Part shown: positions 16,630 to 25,428 of the stretch, one piece after another
Position numbering within the stretch: the first letter of the stretch is position 1
Layout: each line of letters begins with the position of its first letter
From: an uncultured Bacteroidales bacterium
Lineage (GTDB): Bacteria > Bacteroidota > Bacteroidia > Bacteroidales > P3
Direction of reading: 5' to 3'
NCBI GenBank assembly: GCA_910586395.1
Contig: CAJUFX010000006.1
Coordinates: 51,223 to 115,222 of the forward strand
Length of the DNA: 64,000 nt
The notes under the pieces: model-generated
The model's database searches: none
What the model saw: only the letters and a program-made list of their open reading frames with translations
Told to the model about the DNA's origin: nothing
Translations under genes and position numbers: made by a program

Positions 16630-16866
16630 GTCCCGAAAGACGATTCATGTCACGGATTCTCTTTGTCACTTCTTCCGGTCGGTCAATCAACAGTTGGCCG
16701 TGATTCATGTCCTGAAAGACGATTCATGTCACGGATTCTCAATGCCACTTCTTCCGGTCGGTCAATCAATAGTTGGCCGTGATTCATGTCCTGAAAGACG
16801 ATTCATCCCACGGATTCTCTTTGCCACTTCTTCCGGTCGGTCAATCAACAGTTGGCCGTGATTCAG
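16563..16866. repeat. 79-bp tandem repeat spanning a gene junction
   Basis: Copies start at 16563, 16642, 16721 and 16800. Each carries GATTCATGTCACGGATTCT-like and TTCCGGTCGGTCAATCAA-like segments. The copy nearest the hydrolase lies inside its reading frame and encodes LLIDRPEEVAKRIRGMN. The others fill the space to the dehydrogenase. Because 79 is not a multiple of three, each copy is read in a different frame. The array probably arose by duplication of the hydrolase 3' end. Confidence 0.9.
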
Positions 16867-17532
16867 CCCTCTGAAGACTTCGATATGGGCGTCGGGCTGA
16901 AGCCGCAAGAGGTGTCGCGCTTGTGGCCGGGCTACGAAAGCCTCTTTGGCGCCGTACCAGAAGTGTAGGTCTGAGCCTTTGATGGAGCCCAGTTTATGGG
17001 AATAAATGTCTTTGTACCCGTCCAGCACGGCCTGACCTTTGCCGTAAGGCCACACTTTCCGGCACTCGTCCAGCAGAACATCGAAGTAATGGGCATGGAA
17101 CAGGCGCTTCCAGAATCCGTTCCAATGGTAACACGTCCATACGTTCAGACACTGGTAGTGCCGGAGCGGTCCGTTCAGCCATCGGGGCAACGGCAACAAA
17201 GGGGCGCCGTCGAGAATGGCGTGGTCGATGGCGATTTCGGCCCGCTCCATCATCCGCGACAGGATTTTACCTCCCATCGACAGGCCGTAAGCGCAATCAA
17301 GATGTCCGCCCAGATGGTCTTTGACGTATTGGTTGGCCTGCGCCGCCTGGTCGTCGATACTTGTGAAGCGGGCATACGTCCCAAGCATAAAACCATCGAC
17401 TTCCACGGCAATGATATGGAAATCTGACCGCAACAGCCCGATCAACGGTAGGAAAATCTCGTAGGATACCCCTAAGCCCGGCAGGAGCATCAGGCTGGGG
17501 GCCGCCTTGTTTCCGTAAGAATGGAATTGCAT
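16762..17532 (-). CDS. Alpha/beta hydrolase
   Basis: An alpha/beta-fold hydrolase of 256 residues from the chosen start. Seen: LMLLPGLGVSYEIFLPLI (oxyanion strand region), the nucleophile elbow YGLSMGGK with its serine, a late Asp region and GLNHGQLLIDRP near the end, whose histidine would complete the triad. The substrate is unknown. ATG 17532 gives MQFHSYGNKAAPSLMLLPG, a typical short lead-in. An upstream in-frame ATG (17589) would add 19 polar residues. The last 16 residues after RGMN (RLSGHESRPTID) come from the next repeat copy, so the natural C-terminus has probably been extended. Confidence 0.8.
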   Translation of the reverse strand: MQFHSYGNKAAPSLMLLPGLGVSYEIFLPLIGLLRSDFHIIAVEVDGFMLGTYARFTSIDDQAAQANQYVKDHLGGHLDCAYGLSMGGKILSRMMERAEIAIDHAILDGAPLLPLPRWLNGPLRHYQCLNVWTCYHWNGFWKRLFHAHYFDVLLDECRKVWPYGKGQAVLDGYKDIYSHKLGSIKGSDLHFWYGAKEAFVARPQARHLLRLQPDAHIEVFRGLNHGQLLIDRPEEVAKRIRGMNRLSGHESRPTID

Positions 17533-17819
17533 GGGATGCGTTTGGCTTTGCGTGCCGTCCGAAGTATCTCGGGCGGCGCGAGGTTTCATAACACGAAGTT
17601 ACGTAATCGTTTATGGGGCTGTTTCGGTTTTTCCTACGGGTGACCCAACGCTTCGGCCGACGTCATGGTCTGTACTTCGGAAGCCTCGACGCCAGTTTTA
17701 CGGGGGGCAAGTGGGGCAAGGCGAACGCAATGGCGTTTACTCAAATTGCTGAACCGCCGCCCACTTGACAGGCGAAGCATGCCCCTGTGCTTGCGGGAAC
17801 CGTACCGGAGCCGGCCGGC

Positions 17820-18158
17820 TTAGGCTAAGGCGTTTTTTTTCCGCGTCTTGAGCAACGCATAGACCGACCATACGAGCGTGAGGGCGGCGGACATCGGCAG
17901 GCCCACGCTGACGAGTTCGTGCAGGAAGACGCCGCTGCTGCCTTCGGCGGCCAAGGCCGTAAAGAACGGGAACCGCCACATCAGCTCTCCGTTGACGATA
18001 TGATCGACGATGAGCATGACCGAGCCGCCCCAAAGCATCTTTTCCAAAGCCGGAATTTCGTGTTTGACGGAACGGGAGGCCCGTACGGCCTCTGCGTGGC
18101 GTTTACGGTAGGCGGTCGTGGCGGCCGCCTGCGCGAGGGGGACTAAAAAACAGCACAT
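17820..18158 (-). CDS. Small membrane protein beside hypA
   Basis: A 112-residue protein with a hydrophobic N-terminus (MCCFLVPLAQAAATTA), an amphipathic charged stretch (RKRHAEAVRASRSVKHEIPALEKM) and two further hydrophobic segments (MLWGGSVMLIVDHIV and PMSAALTLVWSVYALL). I do not recognise the family. It lies on the same strand 86 bp downstream of hypA and may be co-transcribed with the hyp cluster. The Ala-rich N-terminus could be a signal anchor. Confidence 0.65.
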   Translation of the reverse strand: MCCFLVPLAQAAATTAYRKRHAEAVRASRSVKHEIPALEKMLWGGSVMLIVDHIVNGELMWRFPFFTALAAEGSSGVFLHELVSVGLPMSAALTLVWSVYALLKTRKKNALA

Positions 18159-18244
18159 ATTTATAAAGTTTTTATTCGTTAAGTCTGTCGGTTTTCGGCC
18201 TCGGCCACCGGACGGCCTTGAGCCCGTAGCAAGCCGCCAAGGCT

Positions 18245-18589
18245 TTATTCGGCTTCAATCTCTTTAATCTCCACCTCGTTGCCGCGGAGCAACACCGTGT
18301 CTCCGCTCTGGCAGAACGGGCAGGTGCGGCCGTGCGCCACCGTGGCGTATTCCTTGCCGCAGGCCTTGCACACGGTCACGGCCTCGGTCGTGATCACCTG
18401 CAACTCGCATCCGCGCAACAACTCTTCCTTGTCCGCCGCCCACCGCCAACAGTCCGTCAGATAGTCCGGCACCACAGTCGAGACCTCCCCGATGTGCATG
18501 ACTACCTTGGCCACGTGGCCCACATGGTTCGCCTCGGCCACGGCCTTGACTTCCTTGATGATGTAGAATACTATTCCAAGTTCGTGCAT
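18245..18589 (-). CDS. hypA: Hydrogenase/nickel maturation factor HypA
   Basis: HypA hands nickel to apo-NiFe-hydrogenase (or urease) together with HypB. Seen: the N-terminal MHELG with the nickel-binding His2, and the zinc site formed by CKAC (Cys74, Cys77) and CPFC (Cys90, Cys93). The length of 114 residues is normal. It lies downstream of the Fe-S/FAD oxidoreductase gene, with hypB on that gene's far side, all on the minus strand. No hydrogenase large or small subunit is in this window. Confidence 0.93.
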   Translation of the reverse strand: MHELGIVFYIIKEVKAVAEANHVGHVAKVVMHIGEVSTVVPDYLTDCWRWAADKEELLRGCELQVITTEAVTVCKACGKEYATVAHGRTCPFCQSGDTVLLRGNEVEIKEIEAE

Positions 18590-18596
18590 ATCCTTG

Positions 18597-18857
18597 TCGG
18601 TGTGCCATAAAGGCCAATCTGCGGCGTTATTATCGGGATTCGGGCTCAGTCACGTACTTTAGTACGCTCCTTCGTCCTCACCCTCAATGCCTTGCATTTT
18701 GACCTCTCTGGCGCACCTCCGTTTCGGTGTGCCATAAAGGCCAATCTGCGGCGTTATTATCGGGCACTCAAGGGCCCGTAGGGGGTGCGAAACTTTCTCT
18801 GCAGCCGACTTTAGGGAGCGAAGCCTACGTGGAGGCTAAGAGAAGAGTTTCGCACCC
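18597..18857. repeat. Repeat-rich spacer: 41-bp direct repeats and a long hairpin
   Basis: The 41-bp sequence starting TCGGTGTGCCATAAAGGCC occurs at 18597 and 18724, 127 bp apart. Between them is the small palindrome GTACTTTAGTAC. Immediately after, GGGTGCGAAACTTTCTCT (18783-18800) and AGAAGAGTTTCGCACCC (18841-18857) form a long imperfect stem. The loop contains CGACTTTAGGGAGCGAAGC, and a related string occurs at 34831-34870. This fills the gap between hypA and the oxidoreductase gene and may process or attenuate the transcript. Confidence 0.75.
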
Positions 18858-18891
18858 AAGCCTTTGGTTCGCTCCGCCGTCGGGTCGGCCG

Positions 18892-21723
18892 TTAATCTTG
18901 TTTCTTCTTGACCAAAATCTTCAGGCCGCGCTTGATGGCGTAGGGCAGGATGGCCCCGAATTTGTTTTCGGAGGTAACCATGTTGCTGGCGTCGGGGTGA
19001 GTCCTGAACAGGTGGATGGCGTCGAACGCGCATTTGGTCGTACACAGGCCGCAGCCGATGCACTTGTTCGGATCGACGATAGAGGCGCCGCAGGCAAGGC
19101 AACGGGCGGTCTCCTGGCGGACCTGGTCTTCGGTCAGCGTTTGGTGGTATTCGCGGAACGGGTCTTGGGGCCGGGCCACGCCCTCCGTCTGCCGCGCACC
19201 GTTGTCGTAAGAGGCCACTGCGATGTTCTGCTTGTCCAGTTCGATAAAGTCCCGCCGGTTGCGGCCGATGGTCATGTGGCCGTGTTGCACGAAGCGGTGC
19301 AGGGATTCGGCCGCCTCCTTGCCGGCGGCGATGGCGTCGATGGCGAACTTGGGCCCGGTCAGGCAGTCGCCGCCCGTAAAGATATCGGCCTCGGCGGTCT
19401 GGTACGTGAGCGGGTCGGCCACCGGATAGAGGCCGCGGTGCAGCTCCACTTTCGTTCCTTTGAGCAAATCGTCTAAGACGACGGTCTGTCCGATGGCGAA
19501 AATCACCAAGTCGGCCTCCAGCGTCAGCAATTCGCGCTCGTCGTAGCGGGGCGAAAACCGCCGCTCTCCGTCAAGGACGGAAACGCATTTCTTGAACACG
19601 ACGCCCGTGACGCCCGTTTGGCCCAAAACTTCCTTCGGACCCCAGCCTGGCCTAATCACGACGCCGTCTTCGCGGGCTTCGGTCTTTTCTTCCAAAGAGG
19701 CCGGCATCGTGTCTTCGTCTTCGAGCGAAAGCATCGTCACATCCGCCGCGCCGCTGCGTTTGGCCACGCGGGCCGCGTCAATGGCCACGTTGCCGCCGCC
19801 CACGACCACCACTTTGCCGCTGATTTGCCGCGCCCCGGTGTTGGCCTCCTTCAGAAAATCGACGGCCGTGGTCACGCCCGGCAGGTTTTCGCCCGCTATG
19901 CCCGGCAGGCGGCCGCCCTGGCAGCCGATGGCGACGTAAAAGCCCTTGTAGCCTTGTTCGCGCAACTGTGCTATCGTGATGTCCTTGCCCACTTCCACGC
20001 CCGTCTTGATATCCACGCCTATTTCGCGCATGATGTCGATTTCGGCCGCGATGACTTCTTTTTCAAGTTTATAGGACGGAATGCCGTAGCGCAACATGCC
20101 GCCCGGCTCTTGGTTCTTTTCGAACACCGTCGGATAGTAGCCCATCGTGGCTAAGTAGTAGGCGCAGGAAAGGCCGGCCGGCCCGCCGCCTATAATGGCG
20201 ATTTTTTCCTGCCAGCGGCCGCGGTTGGAGGCCACGACGATGTCCGGGATAAAGCGCGTCTCGGCGTGCAGATCCTGTTCGGCTATGAATTTCTTGACGG
20301 CGTCTATGGCCACCGGGTTGTCGATGGTGCCGCGCGTGCAGGCGTCTTCGCAACGGCGGTTGCAGATGCGGCCGCAGACGGCGGGAAACGGATTCTCCCG
20401 CTTGATCAGCTCCAGGGCCTCCTTGTATTTGCCCTCGGCCGCCTTTTTGAGGTAGCCTTGAACCGCGATATGGGCGGGGCAGGCGGTCTTGCAGGGCGCC
20501 GTGCCGGTCGGATAGCAGTTGATGCGGTTCTGGTCGCGGTAGTCTTCCGTCCATTTCTCCGGTCCCCATTTGCTGGCATCCGGCAGCTCCTGACGCGGAT
20601 AGGCGATGTCGCCCTGCGGCGTACAGAGTTTCTGCCCCAGTTTGACCGCGCCGGCCGGACAGTATTCCACGCAACGGCCGCAGGCCACGCAATTGGCCTT
20701 ATCGACCTCCGCCACGTAGGCACTACGTGACAGGTTGGGGGTGTTGAAGAGTTGGGACGTACGCAGGGCGTTGCATATCTTTACGTTGCAGTTGCAGATT
20801 GCGAAAATCTTGCCCTCGCCGTCAATGTTCGTAATCTGGTGTACATAGCCGTTTTCTTCGGCTCGGCGCAGGATGTCCATGGCTTCGTCGTAGGTGATGG
20901 GCCGGCCGCGGCCCGTTTCCTTGCAGTAGTCGGCCATGTCGCCCACCGCGATGCACCAGTCCCGGTAGTCGTCCGCGCAGCCCTCGTCGAGTTGCTTGCG
21001 TCCGTAGCGGCACGAGCAGATCGAGGCGCCGATATGGCCTTCGTAACGTTTGAGCCAATAGGAGATATGTTCGATGTCCACCGACTGGTTCTCCATCGAA
21101 ATGGCCTTTTCGACGGGAATCACGTGCATGCCGATGCCCGCGCCGCCTTCCGGCACCATGGGCGTCACTTTTTCCAAGGGCAGGAACGTCATCCGCTCAA
21201 AGAACATCGCCAGTTCCGGATGCCGGTCCATCAGATCGGTGTTCATGTTGGTGTATTCGGCCGAGCCGGGTACGAAGAGCGGCACCCAGTATTCCCGGTC
21301 TTCCCGCCGGTAGGTCGTGCCCGCCACCGGGCCGTCTTTGGTGTATCGGTCGCCGTAGTCGTATTCCAACATGCCCAAGAACGACAGCCGGTCCAGCAGG
21401 GCGTCGAAAGCTTCGTCCGTCTCCGTGTAATGCTTCTTGCGGTTCCATTGCACCAAGAGCGGATAGGGCCGGTGTTCGCGCACGCGCAGGGCCTTGCTTG
21501 AAACGATGTCCAAAAGCAGGTCCAGAGCGCTTTCGCGGCTTTTGGCGTCCAGCTCGTCTTCGAAAATGCAGGCCAGCCCCCAGTATTCGGGGTCGTTGGT
21601 GGTGATCCCTTTGATTTTTCCGTGCACGCGGTCGGTTACTTTCCGCGCGAATTTCAGCAGCTTGGGATTCGGGTTCGTGTCCCCCAGGTGTTTGGGCGTG
21701 AACTTTTTGGACATTTCAGGCAT
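18892..21723 (-). CDS. Large Fe-S/FAD pyridine-nucleotide oxidoreductase (GltD/NfnB-like) between hypA and hypB
   Basis: A 943-residue multidomain redox protein. In order: an N-terminal region (1-330) with cysteine pairs CSC (236-238) and CNC (310-312); a [4Fe-4S] motif CVACGRCVEYC (345-355); a GltD-type cluster region (403-465, cysteines in CKTAC, CGRICNRRCEDAC); FAD-binding IIGGGPAGLS (510-519); NAD(P)-binding VVGGGNVAID (640-649); FTGGDCLTGP (792-801); and a C-terminal ferredoxin-like part, CLACG (875) and CIGCGLCTTKC (888-898). It probably moves electrons between NAD(P)H and a ferredoxin-like partner in the cytoplasm. Placement between hypA and hypB suggests a link to hydrogen metabolism, but the partner is not visible. 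The exact reaction is unknown. Confidence 0.85.
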   Translation of the reverse strand: MPEMSKKFTPKHLGDTNPNPKLLKFARKVTDRVHGKIKGITTNDPEYWGLACIFEDELDAKSRESALDLLLDIVSSKALRVREHRPYPLLVQWNRKKHYTETDEAFDALLDRLSFLGMLEYDYGDRYTKDGPVAGTTYRREDREYWVPLFVPGSAEYTNMNTDLMDRHPELAMFFERMTFLPLEKVTPMVPEGGAGIGMHVIPVEKAISMENQSVDIEHISYWLKRYEGHIGASICSCRYGRKQLDEGCADDYRDWCIAVGDMADYCKETGRGRPITYDEAMDILRRAEENGYVHQITNIDGEGKIFAICNCNVKICNALRTSQLFNTPNLSRSAYVAEVDKANCVACGRCVEYCPAGAVKLGQKLCTPQGDIAYPRQELPDASKWGPEKWTEDYRDQNRINCYPTGTAPCKTACPAHIAVQGYLKKAAEGKYKEALELIKRENPFPAVCGRICNRRCEDACTRGTIDNPVAIDAVKKFIAEQDLHAETRFIPDIVVASNRGRWQEKIAIIGGGPAGLSCAYYLATMGYYPTVFEKNQEPGGMLRYGIPSYKLEKEVIAAEIDIMREIGVDIKTGVEVGKDITIAQLREQGYKGFYVAIGCQGGRLPGIAGENLPGVTTAVDFLKEANTGARQISGKVVVVGGGNVAIDAARVAKRSGAADVTMLSLEDEDTMPASLEEKTEAREDGVVIRPGWGPKEVLGQTGVTGVVFKKCVSVLDGERRFSPRYDERELLTLEADLVIFAIGQTVVLDDLLKGTKVELHRGLYPVADPLTYQTAEADIFTGGDCLTGPKFAIDAIAAGKEAAESLHRFVQHGHMTIGRNRRDFIELDKQNIAVASYDNGARQTEGVARPQDPFREYHQTLTEDQVRQETARCLACGASIVDPNKCIGCGLCTTKCAFDAIHLFRTHPDASNMVTSENKFGAILPYAIKRGLKILVKKKQD

Positions 21724-21879
21724 ATCGGTCGGTTTTTAGGGTCGTTTTTTAGGATCGGGCCGTGTGTCGTTGGGGCGTCGGGTCGTCGAGTCGTCGAGTC
21801 GTCGGGTCACACATATTAAGTCGGGTCACACCTTGTAGTCATAGCGTTGGGTTACCCGAAAAACGTCGGTTCCCCCGTC

Positions 21880-22560
21880 TCACTTTTTCCAGTCGCGTAC
21901 TTCGTCTGTCAGCCATTGCGCGAAAACTTCCACGCCCTCGCCGGTTTTGGCACTGATAGGGATCATTTGGGCTTTGGGGTTGCGCCGGAGAATGTTTTGG
22001 CGGCATTTCTCCAAATCGAAGTCGAAATAAGGCTGCACGTCCATCTTGTTGATAAGCACGAGGTCGCAGACGGAAAACATGAGGGGGTATTTCAACGGCT
22101 TGTCGTCGCCCTCCGGCACGGACAGTATCATCGCGTTCTTGCAACTGCCGGTATCGAATTCGGCCGGGCAGACGAGGTTGCCCACGTTTTCGAGAATGAC
22201 CAAGTCCAAGTCTTTCAGATTCAGGCCGTCCAAGCCTTGTCGGGTCATCTCCGCATCCAAATGGCACATGCCGCCGGTGTGCAGTTGTATGGATTCGACA
22301 CCGGTTTCCGCCTTGATTTTGACGGCATCCACATCGCTGTCGATATCCGCTTCCATAACGGCTGTATGCAACTTATTTTTAATCAGGTTGATGGTGCGGA
22401 TGAGCGTCGAGGTCTTGCCGCTGCCGGGCGAGGACATTAGGTTGAGCAGGAAGACGCCTTTTTGCTTCAATTCACGTCTGAGCGCATCGGCCTCCCGGTC
22501 GTTGCTTTCGAAGACGCTCTTCTTGATTTCGATGATTTTGACGCCGTCCATGAAGTTCAT
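21880..22560 (-). CDS. hypB: Hydrogenase nickel incorporation GTPase HypB
   Basis: HypB is the GTPase that drives nickel insertion with HypA. Seen: P-loop SPGSGKTS (45-51), the metal-site Cys-His of GGMCHLD (Cys99, His100), NKMD and the C-terminal PISAKTGEGV. At 226 residues it has the short form, without the N-terminal CxxCGC motif or His-rich tail of some HypB proteins. It is the first gene of the minus-strand cluster hypB - oxidoreductase - hypA. The 156-bp gap after it is low-complexity (repeats of GTCGTCGAG and two GGGTCACA). Confidence 0.95.
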   Translation of the reverse strand: MNFMDGVKIIEIKKSVFESNDREADALRRELKQKGVFLLNLMSSPGSGKTSTLIRTINLIKNKLHTAVMEADIDSDVDAVKIKAETGVESIQLHTGGMCHLDAEMTRQGLDGLNLKDLDLVILENVGNLVCPAEFDTGSCKNAMILSVPEGDDKPLKYPLMFSVCDLVLINKMDVQPYFDFDLEKCRQNILRRNPKAQMIPISAKTGEGVEVFAQWLTDEVRDWKK

Positions 22561-22769
22561 TATTTGATGTGTTCTGCAAATGTACGAAAAAAACGGACGC
22601 CAAGACGGATTTAAGGGTGGATGCGTGCGGATTTTGGCCGTTTTTCGGAGATATGCACAGGTTTGTACGAAGAAAGGAACGTTCGGATGGCGGGGTGGCC
22701 GGCGCGTTCATCGTCGCATGAGCGGCGACTGGGCGGCGGGCCGTGTAGCGGTGTGGCGGCGTGGACGGC

Positions 22770-23126
22770 CTACAGCAATCCCAAGGCTTGCCGAACCTTC
22801 TTGGACAGTCCTTTGGCGGTCTGCCGGTAGGCGTGTTCGATGAGTTCGCGCTGAAGTTCGTCGGGTACATCGGCTTGGTATTCGACCGAAATCCAGTGTT
22901 TTTTGTTCATGTGCCAGCCGGGACGGACACCGGCGTACCGGTCTTGCAGTGCCAACGAATAGTCCGGATCGACTTTGAGGTTGTAGAATCCCCAGGCGCC
23001 GGTCAGATCGAGCAGGCAGAATTGTTTGCCGCCGATTTCAAGGACGAGACAGTCCGGTCCGTAGGGGCATCGTTCGGTGGTGTGGGGAAGCGCGAGACCT
23101 AATTCTCTGACTTCTTCAATGTTCAT
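22770..23126 (-). CDS. MmcQ/YjbR family protein
   Basis: A 118-residue protein with the YjbR signatures: CPYGPDCLVLEIGGKQFCLLD near residues 20-40, VRPGWHMNKKHWISV (about 66-80) and a helical end LIEHAYRQTAKGLSKKVR. The fold is DNA-binding-like with a double-wing arrangement. The cellular role is unknown. The start at 23126 (MNIEEVRELGLAL) matches the family. An upstream ATG at 23171 would add 15 basic residues. Confidence 0.88.
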   Translation of the reverse strand: MNIEEVRELGLALPHTTERCPYGPDCLVLEIGGKQFCLLDLTGAWGFYNLKVDPDYSLALQDRYAGVRPGWHMNKKHWISVEYQADVPDELQRELIEHAYRQTAKGLSKKVRQALGLL

Positions 23127-23238
23127 GGCGCGGAGGTTTTTCGGTTGGGAAACCGCGGTTCGTCGGCGCATGGCCGCCCGTCGGTTTTCCGCAAAGTTAC
23201 GGATTTTTCAAGTTCGGCCAACGCGACCCGACGCCGGT

Positions 23239-24444
23239 TCAAAAGAACCGCCATACTTCGTTTAAAACGGATTCTTTGGCAAGGTCGTTGGGATTGGTGC
23301 CGGGGACGCCTTCGGGAACCGGTTCGCCCAGCCGGTCGAACAATTCCGTCCAGAAAGCCGGCATGTGGCCGTCGGCGTCGCGGAAATTCATGGGACGGGC
23401 GGTAAACAGCGGCGATCCGTCGGCATGGCGGAAGCTCTCATAGACGAGTTCGGAGCAGTACAGCTGGCCGTTGTCGGGATAGAACGACCAGTCGTAGGCT
23501 TGGCCTATATGCGATTCGGCGCGGGCGACGGCTTCGTTCATAGGAAAACACGGATCGGTTACCCGCATCACGACCACGCCGGGCTGGCCGTTGACCGGTT
23601 GCGCGGCGGCGAAGAAATCGTCCCAGCCGGTGCGGGCCACACCGCAACGGCTTGACGCCTCCACGACGTAGGGCGTTCCGTCAGCCGCTACCGCGACGAT
23701 GGCCACGTGCGAGAATTTGAGGGAATCCCGTTGCGCCGTCGCCGCCGTGATGGCGTTGGAGAATGCGGAACCGGCGGTGTCAGGGGCCACGATAAACAGC
23801 AGGTCGCCGTTTTGCGGTCTATAGCCTTGGGGTTGGCAGGCAATCAGGATAAAGGCGGATATCGCGATGGCCAACAGGTTCTTGTGGGGCCGCATTCGCG
23901 CACTTTTATTCCCCGTCGTGGCGTCATCCAAGTGGGGTTGGTTTCGGCTCATCGTAGAGGACGTGATCGGGCGGATCGCCGGGTCTTTCGTGAAGTAAAT
24001 CATGTCTTTCAGCAGAATGCCGTCGTCGATGACGGGGTGGTCGTAGTTCAAGGTGAAGAAGTCCGGCACGCGACGGGCGTACCGGAAGCCGCAGCTCCGG
24101 TAGAAATTCATTGTGGATGGCGCCTCGCCCGTGCCGACGGTCAGCACGCGGTTCGGATAGCGGGTTTCGACCCATTGCAGGAGGCGGCGGCCGAAGCCCT
24201 GCCGCCTGTAGGCCGGTGCAATCGCGATATTCTTGATTTCGATGGCGTCCGTGTCCGTTCCGCTGGTCTTGGCGTCGGGGCAGATTACGCAGACGGCCAT
24301 GTCTTCGCCTTTGACGGAGCCGACGTACAAGGCGCCGGCATACAGATAGCGTTCCACCGCCTCCCGCTGTTCGTCTCCCAACAGCAGGAGCGGCATGAAC
24401 CGGTCTTTGCCGGTCGTTACAAGGCGGAGGCGGAAGTCGGACAT
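23239..24444 (-). CDS. GNAT acetyltransferase running in frame into a YiiX-like (NlpC/P60-type) lipoprotein
   Basis: From ATG 24444 the frame opens with a GNAT N-acetyltransferase (MSDFRLRLVTTGKDRF; acetyl-CoA loop IAPAYRRQGFGRRLL; NFYRSCGFRYARRVP) of about 160 residues. It then continues without a stop into MRPHKNLLAIAISAFILIACQPQ (ATG at 23895), a lipoprotein signal peptide with lipobox LIAC. The 195 residues after the cysteine have the YiiX/permuted papain features HVAIV (catalytic His region) and LYCSELVYESF (catalytic Cys). A cytosolic enzyme in front of an export signal makes little sense as one protein. Probably two genes whose stop was lost, with internal initiation at 23895, or a sequence error. 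A further in-frame ATG upstream (24696) only adds basic filler. Confidence 0.7.
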   Translation of the reverse strand: MSDFRLRLVTTGKDRFMPLLLLGDEQREAVERYLYAGALYVGSVKGEDMAVCVICPDAKTSGTDTDAIEIKNIAIAPAYRRQGFGRRLLQWVETRYPNRVLTVGTGEAPSTMNFYRSCGFRYARRVPDFFTLNYDHPVIDDGILLKDMIYFTKDPAIRPITSSTMSRNQPHLDDATTGNKSARMRPHKNLLAIAISAFILIACQPQGYRPQNGDLLFIVAPDTAGSAFSNAITAATAQRDSLKFSHVAIVAVAADGTPYVVEASSRCGVARTGWDDFFAAAQPVNGQPGVVVMRVTDPCFPMNEAVARAESHIGQAYDWSFYPDNGQLYCSELVYESFRHADGSPLFTARPMNFRDADGHMPAFWTELFDRLGEPVPEGVPGTNPNDLAKESVLNEVWRFF

Positions 24445-24482
24445 AAGCAGTGTATGGTGTGTGGTGTGTGGCGGGCGGCGGC

Positions 24483-25115
24483 CTATTCGGCCGGCATGCC
24501 CATGAGTTTGACGAATCCTTCCTTGTTGAACCGATAGAACCGTTCGATATTTTCCGGTGTATCGTTTTCCAAAAGCAGGAGCAGTTCGCGCGTGAACTCC
24601 AGGTAGCCGCTTCCGTTGGCGGTTACCGTCTTGCCGTCGCGTACGGCCTGGGCGTTCACGTAACCCGCGGCGTTCGTATAACGGTCGCCGCCCCACAATT
24701 TGAGTTGCTCCAAGCCGTTGCCGGTATGCCGCACCTGATTCAGGAAACCGTGTTTCGCCAGGAAAGAGGCCGCGTTGCAGATCGCGCCGACGGCCGCGCC
24801 GCGTGCCAAGGCTTTTTCCACAATCGGCGCCACGCGGTCGGCTTCAGGGTTCATCCAACCGAAACCGCCTATCAGAATCAGGGCCGCGAAGTCGTCGGGC
24901 ATTGTGTCGAACGCATAATCCGGCAACGTGTGGAATCCGCCGCAAGAACGGACGGCCGCCAATGACGGCGCCACGGTTTTATTGAGGTATTTGGGGGCTG
25001 TCTTTACCGCACGTTCGTCGCAACGGAGGGCCTCCGACAGAAAGGCCGGCTCGTGGTCGGCGTAATCGTCGAGCAACAGGAACAGCACTTCGTTCGGTTT
25101 CAAAACGTTTGTCAT
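24483..25115 (-). CDS. DJ-1/PfpI family protein
   Basis: A 210-residue DJ-1/PfpI-superfamily protein. Seen: EVLFLLLDDYADHEPAFL at the start (conserved Glu and Asp region), ALILIGGFGW, and the nucleophile elbow GAICNAASFLA with its cysteine. The role is unknown. Relatives act as glyoxalases, chaperones or amidases. It lies upstream of the acetyltransferase gene on the same strand, 38 bp away, so co-transcription is likely. Confidence 0.9.
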   Translation of the reverse strand: MTNVLKPNEVLFLLLDDYADHEPAFLSEALRCDERAVKTAPKYLNKTVAPSLAAVRSCGGFHTLPDYAFDTMPDDFAALILIGGFGWMNPEADRVAPIVEKALARGAAVGAICNAASFLAKHGFLNQVRHTGNGLEQLKLWGGDRYTNAAGYVNAQAVRDGKTVTANGSGYLEFTRELLLLLENDTPENIERFYRFNKEGFVKLMGMPAE

Positions 25116-25428
25116 ATCTTATCGGTGTTTTTCGCATTCTAAAATAAGGCAAATGGCCGATAAAATCAAGCGTGTTTGTTGATTTACCGCGTTGCGCCTA
25201 GTGAAGAGGGGATGCGGCTCGACAGAAAAAGCACGTGAAAGTCGTTTGTTTTCGCACCGGCCTTTCACTACCTTTGTGAAATCTTTTGGCCGTGATCGGA
25301 GGTCGTTTGGACGCTGTTTTACGGTCTGTTATGGGTTTGCAAGCAGGGAGGGACGTCTGCCCGACAGAAGGTCCCGCTCTTGCTTGTTCGTCTTGAAATC
25401 AAGTCGGTCAAGGATAAAACGTGGGGTT

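Noticed and set aside
16563..16866. Possible CRISPR array
   Set aside because: The copies are directly contiguous with 79-bp units and no unique spacers, and extend from coding sequence.
18727..19476. A 249-codon plus-strand open frame
   Set aside because: It is antisense to the C-terminal part of the Fe-S/FAD oxidoreductase and starts in the repeat-rich spacer.
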